The position numbers and the translations under genes were made by a program. DNA of 64,000 nucleotides from Clostridium sp. (GTDB lineage: Bacteria; Bacteroidota; Bacteroidia; Bacteroidales; Bacteroidaceae): contig JAMPGY010000005.1 of the NCBI GenBank assembly GCA_023663705.1, positions 64,001 through 128,000 on the forward strand. The letters run 5' to 3'. Each line of letters starts with the position of its first letter. The first letter of the stretch is position 1. Shown piece by piece: positions 19,101 through 27,558 of the stretch. A model generated the notes under the pieces. It was not told the DNA's origin, did no database searches, and saw only the letters and a program-made list of their open reading frames with translations.

Positions 19101-19955
19101 CCCGTTGTCTGTCCGTACATAGCTATATGACGGACACTCGTGGCGATAGTCCTCAATGAGCCGGGGGAGTTTATCGTAATAAAGGTATACCGTAGCATAA
19201 TCTTCGCTGTCCACGGTCTGCAACATGTTTTCCGCTTCTTCCATGAAAGTCTTCAGTTCGCTGCCTTCAACAGGCTTGAGCTGACGGGCTTCCTCCACAG
19301 CAGCCTGCACGGCAGTCTTCAATTCCGCAGTCATAGATTCTGCCGTATAACCCAGTTGACCGATCATTTCAGGCCATTTCATCGCTACTTCATACACATT
19401 GTTGTAACTGATATCTGTCAGCGTGGCCGATGTGCCGGTGGCTGCCGTCAATCCCATAGCCATGATAAATTGCGCTCCACGAGCCGAAATATTGACTACA
19501 GGCGAGTCGAACACATTGCTCCAACCGAAATCATTCTTCAAGTTCCACAACAACACGGTTTTTCCATCTGCACGGACCGTAGTCAAAGCCGGCACGTACT
19601 GACTGTTGCGATTCTGTCCGTTCCACCACCACAAGCGGCTCTTGGTTGCATCGGTACTCAAATTGGTACCCGTCACCGCCATCCACACACGATCGTTGGG
19701 AATGACATAGGCATTGTCCTTGCTCTTGTCCATCTGAAAAGCAATGTTCTGATTGCCGACATTGCCCCGGATGGTGAAAGTGTTGGCCTCATCGTCATAG
19801 CTGAAGGCCGATTGAGGCGCCCGATTATCGTCGGTGGATATATAATCCCGACAGGCAAACCCGAATGGTTGCTGTGCACTGGCATCGTGCACATGGAGTG
19901 CCATCATTGCCGCGAAGGCGACTCCTGAGATTGTTGTAAAGATCTGTTTCATCAT
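16161..19955 (-). CDS. Secreted multidomain GH31 glycoside hydrolase
   Basis: 1264 residues from the ATG at 19955; open frame upstream of it lacks a signal peptide, whereas this start gives one (MMKQIFTTISG to DASAQQ). An N-terminal beta-rich module (about 25-200) and a helical linker precede a GH31 core. The catalytic nucleophile is Asp643 in YWMDSTEPDY and the acid/base is Asp725 in TWSGDVTAS. After the barrel come a DUF5110-type module (YEDENDNYNYEKGRY), a carbohydrate-binding-like module starting [12 protein letters not shown], and a C-terminal tail (AIYDLAGMR, then KKGIYIGNGRKF). GH31 enzymes cleave alpha-glucosides, alpha-xylosides and related links with retention; the WMDxxEP form fits alpha-xylosidase or alpha-glucosyltransferase-like members, but substrate is open. 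The AraC-type regulator 106 bases upstream on the same strand is its likely controller. Confidence 0.93.
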   Translation of the reverse strand: MMKQIFTTISGVAFAAMMALHVHDASAQQPFGFACRDYISTDDNRAPQSAFSYDDEANTFTIRGNVGNQNIAFQMDKSKDNAYVIPNDRVWMAVTGTNLSTDATKSRLWWWNGQNRNSQYVPALTTVRADGKTVLLWNLKNDFGWSNVFDSPVVNISARGAQFIMAMGLTAATGTSATLTDISYNNVYEVAMKWPEMIGQLGYTAESMTAELKTAVQAAVEEARQLKPVEGSELKTFMEEAENMLQTVDSEDYATVYLYYDKLPRLIEDYRHECPSYSYVRTDNGILATWNDEYIRLTFHADDIVRICKSKSETVDKRSLSVVLPSMERTDFTVEEAEGVLTLNGARLCVTYDLAKAAFTIRRTDGTVLLAEQDYAATFTPAKDGSFDSYKVKNSFTLDADEYIFGMGQIQDGALNLRGRTYQLEQDNMKVCIPFFQSSKNYSLFWDNYSPTTFADGEEGTSFTSTGNEIDYYVMAGDTSDEVLACMRRLTGHSPMPALWNFGLYQSKQRYTSADEVMDVVKQYRELGVPLDCIVQDWQYWGDDAHWNALAYLNPTFANHQEMIDMIHANNAKYMISIWANFGPATEPYAELNGKGLLLTANSYPWNNGIRPYDCYSEEGRDIYWKYLYNGLISKGLDAYWMDSTEPDYRPLTGDADFDCVSHEGRTWRSLRNAFPLATVGGVHDHHRAAEALGDTHLAGKRVSIMTRSAFAGQQRYGANTWSGDVTASWENFARQIPAACNFSVTGIPYWNSDTGAFFVGGYRGGVTNADWRRLYMRWTQFSCFCPMMRFHGDGTPREIYQFGQAGDGIGDFDHILKYVKLRYRLLPYLYSTAWQVTTADRTFMQALPVAFNADRQGYDVCDEYMFGQSFLVAPVVKDLADSRDVYLPADQRWIDFWTGETMEGGQTVNKKAAMDIIPLYVKAGTILPWGPDVQYSNERNWDNLEIRVYPGQDGTFVLYEDENDNYNYEKGRYSEIPFVWDEDKHTLTIGERKGAFDGMLDVRTFNICLVSTHRGIGDGHESRFNAMVTYNGEEVKVVLDETDTPVELHDITQEYIVNPSFEQNGTEGWIVETTTSWSGVNMGGGNGDPEATDGSHIFGVWDSSNSKSAVIYQNITLPQGQYKLTVDMQASNRNLSVSRVGDQRLFAGDNTAFFKDQVMSPGCGDTYPMQTLNLDFSISDCTSPFSIGVATDNAPSETWFKIDNFRLYSVLNHSDVPDHVGQLIAERQEKSPSAIYDLAGMRHDEGQLKKGIYIGNGRKFVVR

Positions 19956-20061
19956 GACATTAAATAATGTGTTGTTTTCCGATTGCAAGTTTACACAGAA
20001 ACCGGCAAGCAGAAGGCACACAAATGATGATTCGGATGGTACAAATGTTGAAAACGTCCCG

Positions 20062-22020
20062 TTACACCGCTGTTTTCGTATATTCGGAAGGCTTGCATCC
20101 ATACTCCCGCTGGAAACATCTGCTGAAATAACCCGGCGAACTGAATCCGGTGGCCTCCGCCACTTCGGCAATGGTCTTATCACCCTGTTCCAACAGTTGT
20201 ACCGCCCTACGCAGACGTATCATGCGGATAAAGGCCACAGGCGACTTATCGAGAATGGATGTGAGTTTTTTATACAGCCCCGAACGCTCCATGCAAATAT
20301 CGCGACTGAGCTGTTCCACGGAATAAGCAGAGTTGGACAAGTTGCGTTCCACAAGAGCCGTGGCACGATTTAGGAAGTCCAGTTCTGCCGCACTCATAAC
20401 CGGCTTCTCCATCGGTTCTTCCCGCTCTGTAAGCACCACATTCACGGCATTCTCATACTGATTGCATTTCTCTATCAGATTCTGTATACGCAGGAGCAAC
20501 CTGTCTTCCCGGTTTCTGCGTTCGGCGCGACGACGCAAACGACGGGCATAGAGCCATAGCATCAGCACCATCATGACCAACAGTGTCATTCCATAACCGA
20601 TATACGCCACTGTCGAAGCCCACCACGGCGCATGTATCACAAACGTTACGCGACGCACACCACCGTTCCAGCGTCCCTCGTCCGACGAGACCATCACCTC
20701 CAGTTCATATAGACCAGACGGCAAATTCACATACGACAATCGCAGACGTCCCCGATCGTCCACCAGCTCCGGATGGCTGTCGGCTGTGGCCTCGCACCAA
20801 ATGCCACGTCCCATACGGTAACGATAAACTACGCGTCGGGGATGCACATATTTCACCGGCGAGAAGAGAAAAGAAGGTGCATTGTCGGTATGCTCCAATT
20901 CCAGATGTTCCACAAAAGGTGCGTCCAAAGGCAAAAGCCCATTGTCCGCATCGGCTCTGCGCCCATGAAGCGATACGGAAAGCAACACGGGCGTGAGTGC
21001 AATGTCCCGCTCATACGTGTCGAATATGCCACTGAGAGGAGATGAATAAAGCACACCCTGATTGTAACTTCCCAGCCAAATACCTCCCTCACGATCCTGA
21101 CACACCGTATTGAATCCGGCGGCAAACTGAGTGCCGTCCGGCAACCGGAGAGACTCAAGCCATGTGCACTGCTCACTGCTCAGATTGTACACAAGATAGC
21201 CGCGGGAGGTGGAGATATAGGCCACACGGGAGGGTGTGACCACCAGAGTATGATAAAGTTCTGTGCTCTCAAGCAGAACGTTCCAGGATAATTCACGAGG
21301 ATCGAAAGAGAGAAACACGGAACCTCCGTTTCCGGTGCGCAATTGATAAAAGATCCCGTCAGCGGAACGAACGGTAAGGGACGTCAGAGCACAACGTGCA
21401 CACAAATCATCTCCATAAGCCGGACACACCGAAATCAACTTCCCGCTCTCCGACTCAAACACCACAACTTCCCCTCTGTGGGTAAACACACAGACACGCT
21501 TATCCATCACATCGATATCCTGCACCTCGCCTGCACCGGAAGGCATGGCAAACACCCTGTTGGTGCGACGATTAATGATCGTGTCACGACTCACACACCA
21601 AAGGTCCTTATCGGAATCCACAAAAAAGTCCTGCACGGAAGAAAGAGCCAGAAGAGAGTCGCAGCGAGGTATAAAACGGAGCGTGCGCAAATCCAAACAC
21701 GATACGGTGCCCAGATTCTTAATCCAGCAACGATAGTCAGCGTCTACATAGAGATGGGTATGACCACGGTAACCGGATATAGAGGACTCGAAAACCGGAT
21801 CACGACGTATACTGCGAAAGGAAATTCCGTCGTAAAGATTCACGTAACCGGAGGACACGAACACCATGCGCCCGTCCTCCAATTGCATCATCTGCATCAC
21901 GTCCATGCCTTTCAAACCTTGTTCATCGGTCAGTGTATACCAGGTCTTTTCCGCACGTATAGACAAGGAATACATCCATATTCCCATGCACAAATACGTA
22001 ATATAAGTCCATCTATTCAT
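20062..22020 (-). CDS. Membrane-spanning AraC-type regulator with periplasmic propeller sensor, no kinase
   Basis: 652 residues. A signal/anchor segment (about 1-23) is followed by a periplasmic beta-propeller sensor of the two-component 'reg_prop' type, a Y_Y_Y domain (about 385-470) and one transmembrane helix (about 478-500). A short, partly coiled cytoplasmic linker leads to a C-terminal AraC helix-turn-helix (about 550-650: YSVEQLSRDICMERSGLYKK, then EVAEATGFSSPGYFSRCF). Compared with hybrid two-component regulators of Bacteroides glycan loci, the histidine kinase, ATPase and receiver domains are absent. It could therefore act as a one-component, membrane-bound transcription factor responding to a periplasmic glycan. 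The GH31 gene directly downstream is the obvious target. Confidence 0.88.
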   Translation of the reverse strand: MNRWTYITYLCMGIWMYSLSIRAEKTWYTLTDEQGLKGMDVMQMMQLEDGRMVFVSSGYVNLYDGISFRSIRRDPVFESSISGYRGHTHLYVDADYRCWIKNLGTVSCLDLRTLRFIPRCDSLLALSSVQDFFVDSDKDLWCVSRDTIINRRTNRVFAMPSGAGEVQDIDVMDKRVCVFTHRGEVVVFESESGKLISVCPAYGDDLCARCALTSLTVRSADGIFYQLRTGNGGSVFLSFDPRELSWNVLLESTELYHTLVVTPSRVAYISTSRGYLVYNLSSEQCTWLESLRLPDGTQFAAGFNTVCQDREGGIWLGSYNQGVLYSSPLSGIFDTYERDIALTPVLLSVSLHGRRADADNGLLPLDAPFVEHLELEHTDNAPSFLFSPVKYVHPRRVVYRYRMGRGIWCEATADSHPELVDDRGRLRLSYVNLPSGLYELEVMVSSDEGRWNGGVRRVTFVIHAPWWASTVAYIGYGMTLLVMMVLMLWLYARRLRRRAERRNREDRLLLRIQNLIEKCNQYENAVNVVLTEREEPMEKPVMSAAELDFLNRATALVERNLSNSAYSVEQLSRDICMERSGLYKKLTSILDKSPVAFIRMIRLRRAVQLLEQGDKTIAEVAEATGFSSPGYFSRCFQREYGCKPSEYTKTAV

Positions 22021-22062
22021 CTGCCATACACTTTATTTGAAAAAGAATGGTTGTGCTTCCGT

Positions 22063-22725
22063 TCACTTCTTCCGAACCACATCACCGCAAAAGGAATCAC
22101 GGAGCACAAACAAACTTTCCGGTCCCATATTGAAGAGCAAATCCGCCACACTCAGATTGGGACGGAAACCATGTTTGTCGGCAAACACTTGATAATAGGA
22201 TACGGGACGGAAATCCGTATCTTCCGCAATCTCCACCTTAGGAGATAACAACGAACGGCAATCATCGGCCGTTTGTCCGGATGGCACGGCACCGAACCCT
22301 TGCGTCTCCATCCACAAGGGTTGCACATCAAGCAGTTCGCACACCTTGTGGCAAATAGCTTCGTTGAACTCATAAAGAAACTCCCATTTGTCCGTGTAGA
22401 ACCGCCGTATGTCATCGGCATAATATTCAAAATAGGGACTATTACGATAGGCACTCTCCAAGGCATTCCAATGCAGATGACGCCAATTGCCATGATCGGA
22501 TATACGAATGTCACGGATGGAACATTTTTCCGCATCGGGCTTCACCACGGGCACGGTGAGCACCTGAATGCCGGACGGAGAATCAATGACACAACGGTTT
22601 CGGTAGGTTTGTTTCACATAGTGCTCGCAAGCCTCCAGACACACCTGCGGATAAGCATACAGACGGGCATAATACTGCACAGGTCCCCAATAGGCCGTAG
22701 ATAGAAGAACTGTTGATTTCATCAT
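22063..22725 (-). CDS. WbqC-family protein
   Basis: 220 residues from the first of two adjacent ATGs; open frame farther upstream overlaps lepB-like coding sequence and is rejected. The start (KSTVLLSTAYWGPVQYYARL) and the internal pattern (RNRCVIDSPSGIQVLTVPV, HWNALESAYRNSPYFEYY) are characteristic of WbqC/DUF1820-like proteins. The family is linked with O-antigen or polysaccharide loci in some bacteria and, in Bacteroidota, is often encoded next to signal peptidases; its biochemical activity is not established. It is the last gene of the dapB-lepB-lepB-like cluster, 25 bases after its neighbour. A role in envelope polysaccharide or protein maturation is only inferred. Confidence 0.85.
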   Translation of the reverse strand: MMKSTVLLSTAYWGPVQYYARLYAYPQVCLEACEHYVKQTYRNRCVIDSPSGIQVLTVPVVKPDAEKCSIRDIRISDHGNWRHLHWNALESAYRNSPYFEYYADDIRRFYTDKWEFLYEFNEAICHKVCELLDVQPLWMETQGFGAVPSGQTADDCRSLLSPKVEIAEDTDFRPVSYYQVFADKHGFRPNLSVADLLFNMGPESLFVLRDSFCGDVVRKK

Positions 22726-22750
22726 AACTTTTGCTTTGAAAAGACATTCG

Positions 22751-23482
22751 CTAAGGGAGCGGGGCACCGATGCGGTCGCGACGCAAAGAACGATACCAGA
22801 CCACGTCTGGATCGAGCGAATAAAGCACGCGGGAAAGACGACCGATAAGGTGGGACTCAGGTACAAAACCAAACACCCGTGAATCCCTGACAACAGATGA
22901 GTCCGAAGTAGATGCCATCCAATAGAAATCTTGTTTGAAGCGATAGCGGGAATACAGTTTGCCGGACACACAAAGGGAATCATCAATGGCCGCGGCCTTG
23001 ATACCTTCGTGACCGTTTATAGCCGCAGCATAGAGCGGAGCACTCCAGGCCTCCACTTTCAGCACCTGGCCTTTGGCCGGCACAACCACAGGCCAGCGTG
23101 TTGCAACAGACAGACTGTGTTGCAACGAGGGATTACCATCGGCATCAAACCAAAGTGTATCTCCAGGCAGAGCCAGACAGCGCCCCACAAAAACCTCACG
23201 GCGGTCAAGCGGTACGGTCTGTGCACAAGCCGGATTGTTGAAAGCCACCCAATGACCACGCTCCACAGAGGTCAGCCCCAAACGCTTGTACCCCCACCAG
23301 CGGGACCACGGAAAGCGCACTCCGTAAGCCACACGCGACACCCACACACGATCGCCCGCCCACAAGACAGGACGCTCGCCGTCGGCCGGAATCACAAGCA
23401 TCATGGCGAAAAACAGACGCACACACATCACCGCCACACAAGCGGTAAGCAGCGCCATCAACAATCCTTTATAATGCTTCAC
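22751..23482 (-). CDS. Signal peptidase I-like protein lacking catalytic residues
   Basis: 243 residues with one N-terminal membrane helix (about 7-30). The S26 fold is recognisable: VIPADGERPVLWAGDRVWVSR aligns with the box B region, VGRCLALPGDTLWF with box D, and DSRVFGFVPESHLIGR with box E. The key residues are lost. The nucleophilic Ser position (IPSxS in active enzymes) is Gly35, and the general-base Lys position (KRxVGLPGD) is Gly100; the GDN of box E is also absent. The frame is intact and the fold conserved, so it looks like a maintained non-peptidase rather than a decaying gene. It lies 14 bases downstream of the active lepB and 25 bases upstream of wbqC. Possible role: partner or modulator of LepB. 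Confidence 0.88.
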   Translation of the reverse strand: MKHYKGLLMALLTACVAVMCVRLFFAMMLVIPADGERPVLWAGDRVWVSRVAYGVRFPWSRWWGYKRLGLTSVERGHWVAFNNPACAQTVPLDRREVFVGRCLALPGDTLWFDADGNPSLQHSLSVATRWPVVVPAKGQVLKVEAWSAPLYAAAINGHEGIKAAAIDDSLCVSGKLYSRYRFKQDFYWMASTSDSSVVRDSRVFGFVPESHLIGRLSRVLYSLDPDVVWYRSLRRDRIGAPLP

Positions 23483-23496
23483 ATTGCAGTTTGTTT

Positions 23497-24948
23497 TTAT
23501 TTAATGTCGTCCACCCAACGGAACAGCCGGTTCCACCGTACATGCCCATCCATCCATCCTCTGTCTTTGTCCAACGAAAGCCAGATGATGACAGGCTTGC
23601 CCACAATGTGGTCTTCGGGCACGAATCCCCAATAGCGGGAATCGAGCGAGTTGTGACGGTTGTCGCCCTGCATCCAATAGTAGTCCATCTTAAAGGTATA
23701 ATACTCTGTTTTCTCTCCGTTGATGAGAATGTCTCCGTCATCAGTCACTTCCAGCGTGTTGCCTTCATATACCCGGATGGGACGTTCGTAGACCGGCAGA
23801 TTGTCGAGGGTGAGTTTCAAAGTCTTTCCCTTGGCCGGGATCCACACCGGACCGTAGTTATCTCTTGTCCAACAGGTGTATCCGTTGAGAGGATAGATGC
23901 CATCGGTACTGTCGTCTTCTTCATAAACCAAACTCTCCACCAGATCGGGACGATCCATCAGAGCCTTGCAGGCTACCTGAGTAAGAGGCAATGTACCCGA
24001 GTGACGCCAATTCTGCAAGTCCTCCTGACTGATTCCCAACTCCCGCACCAGTTCTTCCGGCAAACGCTGCTTCAGCACCAATCTATAACTGTACTGCACA
24101 TTGTCCGGTTCCTTATTGGGTTTCCCGTCAAGATAGATAATGTGATCCTTAATCTGCAGAATCTGTCCGGACAACCCCACACAGCGCTTCACATAATTTT
24201 CACGCCGATCCACAGGACGCGACAATATTCTGCCATACTCCGCCGGATGCTGCCGCAAATAGTCGCGTCCCAAGGTGTACACGTAATTGTAGTAACGGCG
24301 ACGGTCGGTCTGCGACATGTTGTTGGGCAAGGGCAGCGAGGGGTTCACCTGAGCCGACAGTTGCTGGCCTATGCCGTAACACATGCCGTAGTAGTCCATG
24401 GCCTGATACATCGGATTGCTCACCACGGTGTCGCCGGCCGGATAGTTGAACACCACGATATCGTTGAGCGCCACGGGATGCCCGCCCTTCACGCGACGGT
24501 AGTCCCACTGCGGCCATTCGATATACGACTTGCAGTCCAGCACGGGCAGGGTGTGCTGCGTGAGCGGCATGGACAGGGGAGTCTGCGGCACACGAGGTCC
24601 ATAGGCCATCTTGCTCACAAACAGGTAGTCGCCCACCAGCAATGATTTCTCCAACGATGATGAAGGTATGGTGTAGTTCTGAAAGAAGTAGATGTTGACG
24701 AAATACACGGCCACCAAGGCAAACACTATGGCGTCCACCCAGCTCATCACCGTCCGCGTGACGGGATTCTCCAGGTCTTTCCACCATCCCCAGTTGATTT
24801 TGCGTGTGATGTAGGCGTCGAATATAAACGGTACGACCAGCAGTCCCCACCAGCTTTCCACCCACAGGAGGAAGGCCAGATAGAGTACCATCACCGTGGC
24901 CATCGTTGCCCACTGGCGCCACGTGGGCTTCTTATTCTTTTGTTCCAT
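23497..24948 (-). CDS. lepB: Signal peptidase I
   Basis: 483 residues, longer than E. coli LepB, as is usual for Bacteroidota because of a large insertion between catalytic boxes. The N-terminal 90 residues hold two or three membrane segments. Catalytic Ser98 is in TIPSSSLEKSLLVGD; catalytic Lys254 is in NYVKRCVGLSG; box E is intact as GDNRHNSLDSRYWGFVPE. It removes signal peptides from exported proteins at the periplasmic face of the inner membrane, and the window encodes several such substrates. It is the second gene of the dapB operon (12 bases after dapB) and is followed after 14 bases by the inactive paralogue. Confidence 0.95.
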   Translation of the reverse strand: MEQKNKKPTWRQWATMATVMVLYLAFLLWVESWWGLLVVPFIFDAYITRKINWGWWKDLENPVTRTVMSWVDAIVFALVAVYFVNIYFFQNYTIPSSSLEKSLLVGDYLFVSKMAYGPRVPQTPLSMPLTQHTLPVLDCKSYIEWPQWDYRRVKGGHPVALNDIVVFNYPAGDTVVSNPMYQAMDYYGMCYGIGQQLSAQVNPSLPLPNNMSQTDRRRYYNYVYTLGRDYLRQHPAEYGRILSRPVDRRENYVKRCVGLSGQILQIKDHIIYLDGKPNKEPDNVQYSYRLVLKQRLPEELVRELGISQEDLQNWRHSGTLPLTQVACKALMDRPDLVESLVYEEDDSTDGIYPLNGYTCWTRDNYGPVWIPAKGKTLKLTLDNLPVYERPIRVYEGNTLEVTDDGDILINGEKTEYYTFKMDYYWMQGDNRHNSLDSRYWGFVPEDHIVGKPVIIWLSLDKDRGWMDGHVRWNRLFRWVDDIK

Positions 24949-24960
24949 GATATTGCGCGG

Positions 24961-25716
24961 TTAAAATTGAAATAAATCGTCCATGGTGAGCAGCCCCGTA
25001 TGGGTGGCGGTGTATTCGGCGGCCAGCACGGCTCCCAGTGCGAACCCCTGCCGGCTATGCGCATCGTGGGTAATGGTGATGCTGTCGGCCTCGCTGTTGT
25101 AGGTGATACTGTGTATGCCGGGCACCTCATCGCGGCGGATGCTGTTGATGGGCAGCTCGTCGGCCGCACAACGGTCGGTGCCGCTCAGGGTGCCGTCCGG
25201 AGCCAGCAATGTGCCACGCGTCCAGCGTACCTTGCGGTCGATATGATCCAGTATGCCTTCGGCCAATGTGATGGCCGTGCCGCTCGGCGCGTCCAGCTTG
25301 TGCACGTGGTGCACTTCCTCCATCTTCACGTCGTAGGCGTCAAAGCGGTTCATGATGCGCGCCAAGTATTTGTTGACCGCACTGAAGATGGCCACACCCA
25401 GACTGAAATTGGAGCTCCAGAAGAGCGTGTGCCCCTCCTCGGCGCACATACGGCGCACGTCATCGCCGTGGGCGTCCATCCAGCCCGTGGATCCGGACAC
25501 CACTTTCACTCCCTGGCGGAAGGCCTTGAGGTAGTTGTCGTAGGCCACATGGGGCGCGGTGAACTCGATAGCCACCTCCGCACTACGGAAAGCGTCTGTG
25601 TCGAAATCCTGTTGATTGTCCACATCGATAATGCACACTATCTCATGCCCCCGGCCAATGGCTATCTGTTCAATCATACGGCCCATCTTGCCGTATCCTA
25701 TCAGTGCTAATTTCAT
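24961..25716 (-). CDS. dapB: 4-hydroxy-tetrahydrodipicolinate reductase
   Basis: 251 residues from the ATG at 25716, which places the Rossmann motif LALIGYGKMG right at the N-terminus; an upstream in-frame start is disfavoured because it crosses the promoter. Hallmarks are GSTGW (about 79-83) and the active-site region HHVHKLDAPSGTA. It reduces 4-hydroxy-tetrahydrodipicolinate with NAD(P)H in the diaminopimelate/lysine pathway, supplying meso-DAP for peptidoglycan. The length is typical of the shorter Bacteroidota form. It is the first gene of a four-gene operon with lepB, the lepB-like gene and wbqC, all with small gaps. Confidence 0.95.
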   Translation of the reverse strand: MKLALIGYGKMGRMIEQIAIGRGHEIVCIIDVDNQQDFDTDAFRSAEVAIEFTAPHVAYDNYLKAFRQGVKVVSGSTGWMDAHGDDVRRMCAEEGHTLFWSSNFSLGVAIFSAVNKYLARIMNRFDAYDVKMEEVHHVHKLDAPSGTAITLAEGILDHIDRKVRWTRGTLLAPDGTLSGTDRCAADELPINSIRRDEVPGIHSITYNSEADSITITHDAHSRQGFALGAVLAAEYTATHTGLLTMDDLFQF

Positions 25717-25738
25717 GTTTCTACAATAAATTCTCTCG

Positions 25739-25746
25739 CAAAGATA
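25739..25746 (-). promoter_or_regulatory. -7 promoter element of the dapB-lepB operon
   Basis: On the minus strand this reads TATCTTTG, a perfect -7 box 22 bases before the dapB ATG. Confidence 0.6.
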
Positions 25747-25771
25747 GGGATTTGTGCTGAATTTCATTACA

Positions 25772-25803
25772 TTTGTTACATATTTTATCCTTCTTTACCC
25801 TTG
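25772..25803 (+). promoter_or_regulatory. Promoter for the DUF2851-thioesterase-dprA operon
   Basis: TTTG at 25772-25775 and TACCCTTG at 25796-25803 are spaced by 20 bases; the -7 box has one mismatch to TAnnTTTG. The ATG at 25810 is only 6 bases beyond, so the mRNA would be leaderless or nearly so. Confidence 0.5.
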
Positions 25804-25809
25804 CAAGCC

Positions 25810-27123
25810 ATGGAAAAACTGTTGCATTACGTCTGGAAACACAAAATCTTCCCGCTTACACCTTTGCATACGCTTGATGGCGAACCGCTGGAGGTGATTG
25901 ATCCCGGACTGCCGAACACGAATGCCGGACCGGACTTCTTCAACGCAAAGATCAAGATAGACGGCACACTGTGGGTGGGCAATGTGGAAATTCATCACAC
26001 GGCAAGCGACTGGCAGGCACACGGTCACGAGAGCGATCCCTCCTACAACAACGTGGTGCTGCATGTGGTGGAGAACAACGACACAACCGTAACCACACAA
26101 GACGGAAAACCGGTACCCCAACTCACATTGCCCATACCGGACTACGTTCGCAACAACTACGCACGGTTGAATACAACCGACCGTTATCCGCGCTGCTACG
26201 AGGTGATACCCAGGCTGGACCGCCTGACCGTGCACAGTTGGATGAGCGCACTGCTCTGCGAACGATTGGAGACACGGGCCGCCAAAGTGACGGAACGCGT
26301 GGATGCACTGAGCGGAGATTGGGAAACAGCCTTTTTCGCCACTCTGGCACGCAACTTCGGCTTCGGCCTCAACGGAGACGCCTTTGAGTTATGGGCACGC
26401 CACATGCCCCTGTCGGCCGCAGCCAAGCACCGTGACAACCTGTTTCAGATAGAGGCACTCTTCATGGGACAGGCCGGACTGCTGGATCCGGAAGCCGTGC
26501 CGTGCAACTGCCGCAACGAGGCCACAGACGATCCTTACTTCAAACACCTGGCCGCCGAATACCACTATCTGGCACATAAGTTCAGCCTCACGCCTCTCTC
26601 CCACCACGAATGGAAGTATCTGCGCCTCCGACCGCAGAACTTTCCCCACATCCGATTGGCTCAAATGGCCCGGCTCTACCATAGGGGAAACGCTTCGTTC
26701 TCGCGCATCTTGGAGACATCCGAAACGGACAGGCTACACGAGTGCCTGCAATGCGAGCCTTCCGAGTATTGGGAGACACACTACATGTTCGGCTGCCCCG
26801 GACGAAAGAACCACAAGCATCTCAGCAAGGCTTCGCTCGATCTGATTATCATCAACACTGTGGCACCCGTTGTCTATGCCTACGGATTGCGGCACGGCAA
26901 CGAAACTCTCTGCGACCGGGCCATGCTTCTGCTGGAACAACTGAAAGCCGAGAACAATCACATCATACGCCAATGGAAGGAATGCGGACTGACCGTGCAA
27001 AGTGCGGCCGACAGCCAAGCTCTCATCCAACTGCGGCTGGCCTATTGCGACAAACGCGACTGCCTGCGCTGCCGCTTCGGCTATGAGTATCTGAAAACCA
27101 AACAGACTTATTTTCCCCAATAA
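25810..27123 (+). CDS. DUF2851 family protein
   Basis: 437 residues from the ATG at 25810; an in-frame TTG three codons upstream lies in the promoter. The sequence matches the Bacteroidota-restricted DUF2851 family: it opens with LLHYVWKHKIFP and contains DPGLPNTNAGPDFFNAKI, GNVEIHHTASDWQAHGH and a cysteine cluster near the C-terminus (CDKRDCLRCRFGYEYLK). There are no membrane segments and no signal peptide. The function is not known; the conserved D, E and H residues in the N-terminal block (PDFFNAKI...VEIHH) resemble metal-dependent nuclease-like arrangements, but that is only a guess. The next gene's ATG directly abuts its stop codon, so the two are translationally linked. Confidence 0.85.
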   Translation: MEKLLHYVWKHKIFPLTPLHTLDGEPLEVIDPGLPNTNAGPDFFNAKIKIDGTLWVGNVEIHHTASDWQAHGHESDPSYNNVVLHVVENNDTTVTTQDGKPVPQLTLPIPDYVRNNYARLNTTDRYPRCYEVIPRLDRLTVHSWMSALLCERLETRAAKVTERVDALSGDWETAFFATLARNFGFGLNGDAFELWARHMPLSAAAKHRDNLFQIEALFMGQAGLLDPEAVPCNCRNEATDDPYFKHLAAEYHYLAHKFSLTPLSHHEWKYLRLRPQNFPHIRLAQMARLYHRGNASFSRILETSETDRLHECLQCEPSEYWETHYMFGCPGRKNHKHLSKASLDLIIINTVAPVVYAYGLRHGNETLCDRAMLLLEQLKAENNHIIRQWKECGLTVQSAADSQALIQLRLAYCDKRDCLRCRFGYEYLKTKQTYFPQ

Positions 27124-27543
27124 ATGAAAGAAATGTATACCTATGAGTTGCGCATGAAAGTACGCGACTATGAATGCGACCTGCAGGGCATCGTCAATAA
27201 TGCCAACTATCAGCACTACATCGAGCATGCCCGCCACGAATGCCTGCTTGAGGCCGGCATCAGTTTTGCACGCCTCCACGAGGAAGGTACGGACGCCGTG
27301 GTGGCACGCCTCAACATGGCCTTCAAGACTCCGCTGCGCAGCGGCGATGAATTCGTATGCCGGCTCTACATCCGTAAGGAAGGCATCAAGTATGTGTTCT
27401 ATCAGGACATCTTCCGCCTGCCGGACATGAAGTGTGCCGTGCGCAGCCAGGTGGATACGGTATGTGTGATGAACGGGCGTCTGGCCGAATGTCCCGAACT
27501 GGACGAGAAATTGGCCGCAAAGCATTTACTCATCACCGAATAA
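27124..27543 (+). CDS. Acyl-CoA thioesterase, 4HBT/YbgC-type hotdog protein
   Basis: 139 residues, normal for a single hotdog domain. The active-site region reads VRDYECDLQGIVNNANYQHYIEHARHE, shown here as overlapping short motifs: DYECDLQGIV, with the catalytic aspartate followed by G, then NNANYQHYIEHAR. Members hydrolyse acyl-CoA or 4-hydroxybenzoyl-CoA thioesters in the cytoplasm; the chain-length specificity is not visible. The ATG follows the DUF2851 stop codon without a gap, and dprA starts 15 bases after its stop. The three genes form one operon without an evident shared pathway. Confidence 0.88.
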   Translation: MKEMYTYELRMKVRDYECDLQGIVNNANYQHYIEHARHECLLEAGISFARLHEEGTDAVVARLNMAFKTPLRSGDEFVCRLYIRKEGIKYVFYQDIFRLPDMKCAVRSQVDTVCVMNGRLAECPELDEKLAAKHLLITE

Positions 27544-27558
27544 CGTGCCCCACTCATC

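Noticed and set aside
20184-20400. Upstream extension of the GH31 frame
   Set aside because: It overlaps the regulator's coding end and lacks a signal peptide; the ATG at 19955 gives a normal exported start.
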